Assembly: GCA_038203695.1 (NCBI GenBank)
Contig: JBBRDQ010000048.1
Span: forward strand, 1-25,808
DNA length: 25,808 nucleotides
From: M3007 sp038203695
Lineage (GTDB): Bacteria; Bacteroidota; Bacteroidia; Chitinophagales; Saprospiraceae
Direction of reading: 5' to 3'
The notes beneath the pieces are model-generated. The model was not told the DNA's origin. It ran no database searches and saw only the letters and a program-made list of their open reading frames with translations. Of this stretch, positions 16,612 to 23,864 are shown piece by piece. Both the position numbers and the translations under genes were made by a program. Numbering within the stretch: position 1 is the stretch's first letter; the number at the start of each line of letters is the position of its first letter.

Positions 16612-18656
16612 ATTTTCATCGCTGCCCTCATTCCTTCCTCGATCGCCCTTTTGGCGTCTAGTTCGCCAGCCTCTTTGGCACCGCCGATAAGGTGCACCGG
16701 AATACCGGCTTGCTGTAATGGTTCGTATAGATCGCGCATGGAATTTTGCCCGGCGCAGATAATTACATGGTCTACATCCAGTATTTGCGGCTGACCTTTG
16801 ACGAGAATATGCAAGCCCGCATCGTCTACGCGTACGTATGTCACCTCTGACAACATGTGTACGCCGCGGTGTTTAAGCGTCAGTCGGTGCGCCCAGCCGG
16901 TTGTTTTGCCAAGTTTATCGCCCACTTTTCCTTTTGAACGTTGCAACAGCCAAGCTTGCCGGGGCACTACTTCCGGCGTTGGTTTGATGAGTCCGCCGCG
17001 TTGCTGGTAATTTTTATCAATGCCCCATTCTTCCCGATATGCTTCGATATGGGCTGCGTCGTTTCCGGCAATTGCCTCGGGGGCAGTCAGGTACATCGCT
17101 ACGTCAAATCCGATACCGCCGGCGCCGATCAAAGCCACCGTTTTGCCTACCGGGCGCTGGTGCAGCAACACATCGAGATAGTATAGAACTTTGGGGTGGT
17201 CGATACCTGCCAATTGCGGCGTGCGCGGCACCACGCCAGTGGCAAGAATTACCTGGTCAAACCCCTCTTTTTGTAAAAAGGCAGCATCGACCCGCGTATT
17301 CAAATGCTGGTGGACGCCGTATTTTTCCAGCATATTGCGGAAATAACGCAGCGTTTCATAAAATTCCTCCTTGCCGGGAATGCGCTTGGCCATGTTGAAT
17401 TGTCCCCCAATTTCGTCTGATGCTTCGTATAAGTGAACGGTGTGGCCCATTTGCGCCAGTTCAGTAGCGGCGGATAGGCCGGCGGGGCCGCCACCGACCA
17501 CGGCGACTTTCAGCGGCGTACTGGCGGATGTTTTTGTAGTCGGCACACCAAGCGTCAATTCTTGACACGCACGTGGGTTTACCAGACAAGATGCATCTTT
17601 CTGCTGGAACACATGATCCAGGCACGCCTGATTGCAAGCGATACAAGTATTGATTTCGGCAGCATGGCCCAGAAATGCTTTAGCCATAAAATTAGGATCG
17701 GCCAGCATCGGGCGGGCCATCGATACCATGTTGGCATATCCTTCGCGGAGCAATTCTTCGGCTTTTTCAGGCGTATTAATCCGGTTGGTGGTGATCAATG
17801 GGATCTGCAATTTGCCCATCAGTCGCTTGGTAATCCAGGCATAGGCCCCGCGTGGTACCATGGTCGCAATAGTCGGAATGCGCGCTTCATGCCAGCCAAT
17901 ACCCGTATTGATCAGGGTGGCACCGGCGGCCTCGATCGCCAGGGCAAGCTGTTCGACCTCTTCCCAGGTGCTGCCTTCTTCTACCAGATCGAGCATGGAA
18001 ATGCGGAAAATGACGATAAAATCAGCGCCTGCTTTCTGGCGTACGGCCCGCATGATCTCCAGCGGAAAACGGATGCGGTGCTCAAAACTACCACCCCATT
18101 CATCGGTGCGTTTGTTGGTGCGCGGTGCCACGAACTGGTTGATCAGGTATCCTTCGCTGCCCATTATTTCCACGCCATCATACCCCGCTTCCCGCGCGAG
18201 TGCGGCACAAGTAGCAAAATCCTGAATGGTAGCCCGGATGAGCCGGCTACTCATTTCCCAGGGCCGGAACGGAGAGATGTGCGCCCGCAGCGGGGAAGGC
18301 GCTACCAGCATCGGGTGCACCCCATAACGGCCGGCATGGAGAATCTGCATGCAAATTTTCCCATCTTCCGCATGGACCGCACCGGTCACATTCCGGTGTT
18401 TGGCCACTTCAGTGCGATTCGTCATTTTTGCGCCAAAAGGTGCCAGCCAGCCCTGTCGGTTGGGTGCAATGCCGCCGGTGACTATCAGCCCTACACCGCC
18501 GCGTGCGCGTGCGGCGAAATAAGCGGCCAGCTGACGCATATCGTCCTTATGTTCCTCCAAGCCGGTATGCATGGATCCCATCAATGCTCGATTTTTGAGC
18601 TTCGTAAAGCCCAGGTCGAGCGGCGCGAACAGGTGCGGATAATGCTGGTGTGACAT
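16599..18656 (-). CDS. fadH: NADPH-dependent 2,4-dienoyl-CoA reductase (FadH type)
   Basis: It reduces 2,4-dienoyl-CoA during beta-oxidation of unsaturated fatty acids. The 685-residue protein has an Old-Yellow-Enzyme barrel (residues 1 to about 365) and an FAD/NAD(P)H-binding half (about 382-685). Tyr170 in GSEGYLINQF and His256 in GIGWHEARIPT fit the catalytic pair. The 4Fe-4S cysteines are Cys338, 341, 345 and 357 (CIACNQACLDHVF, then CLVNPRAC), with spacing as in E. coli FadH. The second half has VGGGPAG at 387-393 and GAGGIGFD further on. Length and motifs match FadH better than the related trimethylamine dehydrogenases. ATG 18654-18656 is the start. The stop overlaps a heptamer repeat. 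The upstream region carries a minus-strand terminator and another heptamer pair, so a leader-type control is possible. Confidence 0.93.
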   Translation of the reverse strand: MSHQHYPHLFAPLDLGFTKLKNRALMGSMHTGLEEHKDDMRQLAAYFAARARGGVGLIVTGGIAPNRQGWLAPFGAKMTNRTEVAKHRNVTGAVHAEDGKICMQILHAGRYGVHPMLVAPSPLRAHISPFRPWEMSSRLIRATIQDFATCAALAREAGYDGVEIMGSEGYLINQFVAPRTNKRTDEWGGSFEHRIRFPLEIMRAVRQKAGADFIVIFRISMLDLVEEGSTWEEVEQLALAIEAAGATLINTGIGWHEARIPTIATMVPRGAYAWITKRLMGKLQIPLITTNRINTPEKAEELLREGYANMVSMARPMLADPNFMAKAFLGHAAEINTCIACNQACLDHVFQQKDASCLVNPRACQELTLGVPTTKTSASTPLKVAVVGGGPAGLSAATELAQMGHTVHLYEASDEIGGQFNMAKRIPGKEEFYETLRYFRNMLEKYGVHQHLNTRVDAAFLQKEGFDQVILATGVVPRTPQLAGIDHPKVLYYLDVLLHQRPVGKTVALIGAGGIGFDVAMYLTAPEAIAGNDAAHIEAYREEWGIDKNYQQRGGLIKPTPEVVPRQAWLLQRSKGKVGDKLGKTTGWAHRLTLKHRGVHMLSEVTYVRVDDAGLHILVKGQPQILDVDHVIICAGQNSMRDLYEPLQQAGIPVHLIGGAKEAGELDAKRAIEEGMRAAMKMSEE

Positions 18657-18666
18657 ATATGGATGG

Positions 18667-18770
18667 TTAATGACTGTTGACGTGTAGGTGGTGATTAAAT
18701 CAGCAAGTAATTCTATAGCAGCAAATGTCGCAACTAATCACCAATCCACCAGTCATCAATAAATCAATCC
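18667..18770. repeat. Imperfect inverted heptamer-type repeats upstream of fadH
   Basis: The left arm (about 18667-18695, ending GTGGTGATTA) and the right arm (about 18735-18762) are imperfect inverted copies built of roughly 7-base units such as AATGACT and GTGATTA. They bracket about 40 bases of unrelated sequence. The style is that of the arrays at 1721-2008 and 16551-16611, but this pair lies in front of a gene start rather than at stop codons. Confidence 0.6.
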
Positions 18771-18773
18771 GCA

Positions 18774-18813
18774 AAAAAAGAGCGACGGGCTGGCAGAACT
18801 GCCGACCCGTCGC
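18774..18813 (-). terminator. Strong minus-strand terminator with no gene in front of it
   Basis: A nested hairpin (outer GCGACGGG/CCCGTCGC at 18782-18789 and 18806-18813; inner GGCAG/CTGCC with an AA loop) is followed on the minus strand by TCTTTTTTTG. It is one of the clearest intrinsic terminators in the window. No minus-strand protein gene ends here; the next minus-strand gene, fadH, starts about 120 bases downstream. It may end a small RNA or act as an attenuator in a long fadH leader. Confidence 0.8.
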
Positions 18814-19232
18814 CACTGAGATTGTGTGTAAGTACGATTAGAAAAGAAATCGCGGCAAAAATGAGACATTTTAACTTAAATGCCGTCACTACCCGGTTGT
18901 ATTTTAGTCAATTGAACGACGTTTAAGCCGCTTAATCTCCCCGACCGACCGAGCAAGCGCAAATTCAGCCGGTCAGGTGTTTAAATATCCGTTAAACCTG
19001 CCGTCTTTTGTTCGTCCATTTTAACCATTGCAAATAATTCCCCAATGCAGTTCAGCCCGTTTAAACGCCTGATTTCACGCTCTTTTTACCCGACAAAAGC
19101 CTTTTTACGTATGTAGGACGCTGCATGAATTGTTAAATTCTTCCAGCGTTTGCAATTCATTTTATTTTATATATCAACAAAAACATCCGAACCTTGTCGC
19201 CGGAAACGAAATTCCACACTCAATTCAAGACT
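18814..19232. other. Gene-free region with GTTTAA-type motifs, upstream of the Ig-repeat protein
   Basis: About 420 bases with no convincing coding frame on either strand. It contains a CAGG-(N2)-TTTAA motif at 18974-18984, an inverted CAGGTTTAA at 18992-19000 (together a bulged hairpin), a related inverted GTTTAAACGCCTG at 19059-19071, and GTTTAA at 18921-18926. I find no full TTTG/TAnnTTTG promoter for the downstream gene. The region may hold operator sites or a small RNA. Confidence 0.45.
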
Positions 19233-22200
19233 ATGCGCCGCTTTTATCACCTTACCCTGCTTTTTGCTTTTTTCACGGCCAACTTACTGGCGCAAACGAC
19301 TGCCACGCACTTCTCCGCCCGCACGCCTGGCTGGTGGACGTTTGGCATTGACGGAGGGCTGGCCTACCAGTCGTCGGACGTGCGCACCCAATTTAATGGC
19401 TGGGGCGCCGGACTTACGCTGGGCAAAAACCTGTATTACCGCCATGGTTCGGCCGTTTCCTTTGACTTGCGCGGCCGCTTATTATTTACCCGCTCGTATG
19501 GCGCGGATACGAAACGCTCGTTCGGAATTGTGAAAAACAATGTCCTCAACGGCAGTTACCAGCCAGCGCTCAATTATCTTATCGACAAAACGGCACCCAA
19601 CGATTCGTCTTTCGTGTACCAGAATTTTCGGCACAGTATGGGCGAACTGGGACTCGAAGGCGTACTCACCTTCAACCGTTTGCGCGAACGAACCGGAATC
19701 GTGTTTTCGCTGTTCGGCGGTATCGGCCTGGATTTATATGCCACCAAAACCGACCAACTGGATGACAACGGCGCACAATATAACTATCTGTCTATCAATG
19801 CGAACGATAACCGTGCCGCTATTCGGGCAGACCTGGATGCGCTGCGCGATGGTCGTTTTGAAAGCCGTGCCGACGGTTTTGAAGATGCGCCGATCAAACT
19901 GGGTTTCATGCCCGGTGCAGGCATTGAACTGGGTTATCAGGTCGCTCCGCGTTTTGTAATCGGCATCGGTCATAAAATTACGTTCAGCCGTACGGATCTC
20001 CTGGACGGGCAGCGCTGGGATAACAGCAATGCCGCCACCGGCAACAATGACTGGCAGCACTATACCAATCTGTTTTTCCGCTGGGATTTACAGCCTTATC
20101 AACGCAAAATGTCGCCGCCAGTGATTGAGTTTACCGACCCGAATGCCAATCCGTATGTCTGCAATGTAAGTACCTATTATGTGCGCGCTAAAATCCGCAA
20201 CGTGAAAAACCCGGGCGATGTGCGGTGTTTTGTCAATGGCAACAATGCGCCGTTTGATTTCCGTCAGGAAGACTTTGGGGTCAATATACGGCTGCGTCCG
20301 GGCCGCAATGAAGTCCGTGTCCTGGCTACCAACAGCGCCGGTCGCGATGAGGAAACGGCGGTTCTTATCTATGAAGACCGCATCACGCCGCCTCCGCCAC
20401 CACCCCCGCCACCGCCGCCGCCAGTACCGGAAGTCCGCAAACCGGAAGTCCGCATCACTCAACCCGCCCGTTCGCCGTACACCACCGAACGCGATAACGC
20501 CGGCATTATCGCTAACATTCGCTATGTGACCAACCGTCGCGACATCCGCCTGACGGTCAATGGTACGGAAACCAGTTTTACCCTGGCGGAAAGCCTGGAG
20601 GCGAATGTGCGGTTGCGCGAAGGCCGCAACATCGTTCGGGTGGAAGCCACCAACAACGAAGGGCGGGCTGCGGATGAAATAGAAATTATTCGCCAAAGCG
20701 ACGCACCTCCCCCGCCGCCACCGCCACCTGCTGGCAAAAAACCGGTGGTGAACATTACCCAGCCGCGCAACCGTACCGAAAATACCCCCGAAAAAATCTA
20801 TGCTTTGAAAGGTACGGTCGACAACGTGGACAGCCGCAGCGATATTACGGTCGTATTTAACGGCAGCAACCTGACGAATTTTAGTTTTGATACGCGCAGC
20901 CGGGTGGTGAGCGCCGATCTAACCTTGCAAGGTGGAGCAAATGAAGTCACAGTACGCGCCCGCAATCGGTATGGCGAAGGCGAAGCATCCGTCACCATTA
21001 CCAAAACCGGCGGTATCAAAAATCCACCCCGCCGTCCGGAAGTTACTATCAGCAGCCCTGCCGACGGTGCGTCATTTACCATACCCGAGGTGTCGCTGAA
21101 CGCTGTGGTGCGCAATGTAACTGCTAAAAGTGAAGTGACTGTTTTCCTGAACGGGCAACCGGTTCGCGATTTTAATTTCAACACCACTGCCCAAAGTGTA
21201 TCCGCCAGCATTCGCTTGCGCGATGGAGAGAACCTGCTGACCGTGCGCGCGGCCAATGCTAACGGCAATGACGAGGCTTCGGTGAAAGTGCGCTACACAC
21301 AGCCAGCCCAACCGCCCAAGGTGCGGATTACGGAACCGGCCGCAATTTCTACTACTAAAAATGCCACCGCCACTGTTCGTGCTACCACCCAAAATGTAGC
21401 TGCAAAATCGGACATCACCTTTGAAGTCAACAGTCGTCCGGCGAATTTTAATTTTGACGTTACCAATGGCAATATCTCGGCCGAGGTCAGTTTACAAGCG
21501 GGCGATAATGCCGTTAACATCAAGGTCGCAAACCGCAGCGGAACAGATCAGGCGGCGGTCACGATTCGCTACGACGTGGCCAAAGCGCCGATTGTAACCA
21601 TCAGTACACCGGCTAACAATCTGCAAGTCAACGAAACCACGACACAATTGAACGCAAACGTGCAGAACGTAGCTGGTAAAAACGAGATTTCAGTCTATGT
21701 AAATGGTAAAACGACCCAGTTTGACTATGATCCGCGACGTCAGCAAGTCACGGCTACGGTGCCGCTGGGAGAGGGCAGCAATGTGATTCGGGTGGCCGCA
21801 CGCACGAGCGCCGGCGCTGCGGAGGCATCCGTTACCGTACAACGCGCGGCAAAAAAACTGCCCACGGTAAAGATCACTGCGCCGACCAACCAGTCTACTA
21901 CCGACCAGACCGTGGCTTCGCTTGCCGCGACGACGCAAAATGTCTTCCGTGTGCAGAATGTGCAGGTACAACTCAATGGTGGTGCCCTGCGCGACATAAC
22001 ATTCGACCGCGGCGGTAATGTGACGGCTAAACTCCCGCTCATCGCTGGCAAAAACACCGTACGCGTGCTGGTCAGTAATGACGACGGCAAGGCGGAAGCA
22101 ACTGCGGAAGTGACCTATCGTCCGCTGGCCGTGGCCAAACCGGTGATCACCTTTACGTCGCCTAAAAACCCGGGAACAAGCGTCGAAACGCGGATATTGA

Positions 22201-22712
22201 GCGTTAAAGCGACCATTACCGGCATTACCCGCAAAGAAGATGCGGTATTTACCGCCAATGGCCGCAGCCCGCGCGACTATACGTTTGATGTGAAAAGTGG
22301 GGTATTGACCTGCAATTTTAATTTGAAAGATGGCAAAAACACCTTTGCGATCACGGCTACCAACGGCGGCGGAAGCACGACCGCATCCACGGATATTACT
22401 TTTACGCCAAAGGCAAGTGGAGCGCCGATCCCAACCGTAAAAATCGAGTCCGCTTCACAGCCAACCGTCAGCCCTTTCAATCCGAATGAAGGCAGAAGTT
22501 CGGTGGTGGCTACCGTGAAAAATATCACCGGCAAAGACCAGATTGCGATAAAAGCCGGCGATACGGCGGTCACGGATTTTACCTATTCAGCCAGTACCGG
22601 ACAAGTAGTCTTCGTGGTAAAACTAAAAAAAGGCACTACGCTGGTCGAAATAAAGGCCACGAATGCCGATGGTGTTTCCGCGTCGGATACAGTCAGCGTG
22701 AAATTTGAATAA
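19233..22712 (+). CDS. Large exported protein: beta-barrel-like N-terminus plus nine Ig-like repeats
   Basis: The 1159-residue protein begins with a signal peptide (MRRFYHLTLLFAFFTANLLAQ). ATG 19233 is chosen because the longer open frame starts at TTG 19194 and would bury the signal. Residues about 22-290 alternate polar and aromatic/hydrophobic residues with many Gly and Asp/Asn turns (WWTFGIDGGLAYQSSD, GIVFSLFGGIGLDLYATK, IKLGFMPGAGIELGYQ, YTNLFFRWDLQPY), like an outer-membrane barrel. From about 294 to the end there are nine tandem repeats of about 90 residues, each with P-x-V-x-I-x-x-P at the start, a central xVNG or FNG turn and an ending like RVxATNxxGxDEAxVxIxY. Proline runs of 12 (386-397) and 8 (492-499) separate the first three repeats. 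The fold is probably Ig/bacterial-Ig-like. No catalytic motif or type IX sorting domain is seen. An adhesin or wall-spanning structural role is a guess. A strong terminator follows. Confidence 0.85.
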   Translation: MRRFYHLTLLFAFFTANLLAQTTATHFSARTPGWWTFGIDGGLAYQSSDVRTQFNGWGAGLTLGKNLYYRHGSAVSFDLRGRLLFTRSYGADTKRSFGIVKNNVLNGSYQPALNYLIDKTAPNDSSFVYQNFRHSMGELGLEGVLTFNRLRERTGIVFSLFGGIGLDLYATKTDQLDDNGAQYNYLSINANDNRAAIRADLDALRDGRFESRADGFEDAPIKLGFMPGAGIELGYQVAPRFVIGIGHKITFSRTDLLDGQRWDNSNAATGNNDWQHYTNLFFRWDLQPYQRKMSPPVIEFTDPNANPYVCNVSTYYVRAKIRNVKNPGDVRCFVNGNNAPFDFRQEDFGVNIRLRPGRNEVRVLATNSAGRDEETAVLIYEDRITPPPPPPPPPPPPVPEVRKPEVRITQPARSPYTTERDNAGIIANIRYVTNRRDIRLTVNGTETSFTLAESLEANVRLREGRNIVRVEATNNEGRAADEIEIIRQSDAPPPPPPPPAGKKPVVNITQPRNRTENTPEKIYALKGTVDNVDSRSDITVVFNGSNLTNFSFDTRSRVVSADLTLQGGANEVTVRARNRYGEGEASVTITKTGGIKNPPRRPEVTISSPADGASFTIPEVSLNAVVRNVTAKSEVTVFLNGQPVRDFNFNTTAQSVSASIRLRDGENLLTVRAANANGNDEASVKVRYTQPAQPPKVRITEPAAISTTKNATATVRATTQNVAAKSDITFEVNSRPANFNFDVTNGNISAEVSLQAGDNAVNIKVANRSGTDQAAVTIRYDVAKAPIVTISTPANNLQVNETTTQLNANVQNVAGKNEISVYVNGKTTQFDYDPRRQQVTATVPLGEGSNVIRVAARTSAGAAEASVTVQRAAKKLPTVKITAPTNQSTTDQTVASLAATTQNVFRVQNVQVQLNGGALRDITFDRGGNVTAKLPLIAGKNTVRVLVSNDDGKAEATAEVTYRPLAVAKPVITFTSPKNPGTSVETRILSVKATITGITRKEDAVFTANGRSPRDYTFDVKSGVLTCNFNLKDGKNTFAITATNGGGSTTASTDITFTPKASGAPIPTVKIESASQPTVSPFNPNEGRSSVVATVKNITGKDQIAIKAGDTAVTDFTYSASTGQVVFVVKLKKGTTLVEIKATNADGVSASDTVSVKFE

Positions 22713-22743
22713 ATACCGCACCGGTACGATCTTTAATTTTTAT

Positions 22744-22793
22744 GCCAAGTCGTTGTGATTCAAAGCGTTGAATCATGACGACTTGGCTTTTTT
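22744..22793 (+). terminator. Strong terminator of the Ig-repeat protein gene
   Basis: A 20-bp stem (22744-22763 with 22768-22787, loop AGCG, two G-U type pairs) is followed by six T (22788-22793). It isolates the response-regulator gene from the gene upstream. Confidence 0.9.
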
Positions 22794-22899
22794 GGGCGAA
22801 AGGGAGCGTGTTGCCGGGAACAGGACAAGTCATTACATAAAATCGCTATGGTATGGTAATTGATGCGTAGAAAGCGCAAATAACATTATCCACACTCCT

Positions 22900-23562
22900 A
22901 TGCGCCTTCTCAATATCCTGCTTGCTGATGACCAACCGATTTTTATTGAGGGGTTGCAGTCTGTATTGGCTACCTCCGGCGACAAATTTCTTTGTCGGGT
23001 CAAAGGAATTGCCCGTACCGGTGGTCAGGTGACGGATTGGTTGCGCGACAATCCAACGGATCTGTTGCTGATAGATCTCAATCTGCCGGAAACCGATGGG
23101 CTGAAAATATTGCCTACGGTGAAAAAAGGCTATGCTGGAACTCGCGTACTGGTGATGTCGATGTTCGACGATCCGCGTATGGTCAAGGCTGCTTTTCGCG
23201 CCGGTGCCGACGGATTTATGCTGAAGTCGGGCACCAAAGATGAATTGTTTCTGGCTATTTCCACGATTGTCGACGGCAATACCTTTGTCGGTAAAGGCGT
23301 CGCTTTGCTGGAAAATAAAGTTGGAAGTGGTAGTGAGTCGGCCATCCCGGATCGCCGCTTCGCCCGGCGTTATGGACTTACCCGCCGCGAAATCGAGATC
23401 ATGCGTTATATCGGGCAAGCCATGAATAATAAAGACATCGCGGAGAAAATATTTATCAGCGATCAGACGGTCAGCGTACACCGCAAAAATATCATGCGCA
23501 AATTAGGCGTCAACAGTACGGCCAGCCTGATCAAAATCGCTTTTGAAAATAACCTGGTATAG
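22900..23562 (+). CDS. LuxR/NarL-family response regulator
   Basis: A 220-residue two-domain transcription regulator. The receiver (residues 4 to about 125) has the acidic pair Asp10-Asp11, the phosphoacceptor Asp59 in LLLIDLNLPETDG, Ser87 in VLVMSMFDD and Lys109 in GFMLKSG. The LuxR-type DNA-binding domain (about 155-218) shows GLTRREIEIMRYIGQAMNNKDIAEKIFISDQTVSVHRKNIMRKLGV, with the recognition helix near 189-202. All phosphorylation residues are present. ATG 22900 is the first start, in an A/T-rich context without Shine-Dalgarno. No histidine kinase lies in the window, so its partner is encoded elsewhere. It stands alone between two terminators, beside two large secreted-protein genes; control of either is possible but not shown. 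Confidence 0.95.
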   Translation: MRLLNILLADDQPIFIEGLQSVLATSGDKFLCRVKGIARTGGQVTDWLRDNPTDLLLIDLNLPETDGLKILPTVKKGYAGTRVLVMSMFDDPRMVKAAFRAGADGFMLKSGTKDELFLAISTIVDGNTFVGKGVALLENKVGSGSESAIPDRRFARRYGLTRREIEIMRYIGQAMNNKDIAEKIFISDQTVSVHRKNIMRKLGVNSTASLIKIAFENNLV

Positions 23563-23622
23563 GTGCTCCCGATCATTGTCGCACCTCAAAAACGGTATTT
23601 TCCCATAATTTAAGCTTACTAG

Positions 23623-23662
23623 ATTGCAAAAACGATGCAGGGCATGGTTTTTGCAATTTTTT
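23623..23662 (+). terminator. Terminator of the response-regulator gene
   Basis: An 11-bp stem (ATTGCAAAAAC / GTTTTTGCAAT, 23623-23633 and 23647-23657), with an inner ATGC/GCAT pairing, is followed by five more T. The remaining stretch to 23817 is A/T-rich and I see no gene in it. Confidence 0.85.
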
Positions 23663-23817
23663 ATGTCTGGAAGCCTTTCAGGTACAGTGGTTATAATAAT
23701 AACTTTATGATAATCAGCCTGTTATATAGTTTAATGTCCCGCCCCTTATTCCAGCTGTTAAAAAAGCTTGTTTCCGACTTTTCGGGATTTTCTCCCACAT
23801 CCAATACCGTACTCCTA

Positions 23818-23825
23818 TACCTTTG
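23818..23825 (+). promoter_or_regulatory. Candidate -7 element of the HYR-like protein gene
   Basis: TACCTTTG is an exact match to the Bacteroidota -7 consensus, 39 bases in front of the ATG at 23865. I do not see a TTTG at the expected -33 position, so support is partial. Confidence 0.4.
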
Positions 23826-23864
23826 TCGTGTATAGTCAAAACATCAAATTTTAAATTAATCTCC

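Noticed and set aside
17562..18653. 363-codon open frame on the plus strand opposite fadH
   Set aside because: It mirrors the conserved barrel of the reductase and has no recognisable domain or start context.
19130..19351. 73-codon open frame overlapping the start of the Ig-repeat protein
   Set aside because: It overlaps the signal peptide region of the real gene in another frame and shows no domain.
22846..23481. 211-codon open frame on the minus strand opposite the response regulator
   Set aside because: It covers the conserved receiver and LuxR domains on the other strand and has no motif of its own.
23635..23835. 66-codon open frame on the plus strand after the response regulator
   Set aside because: Its start lies within the loop of the terminator hairpin and the sequence is A/T-rich intergenic; no support for a gene.
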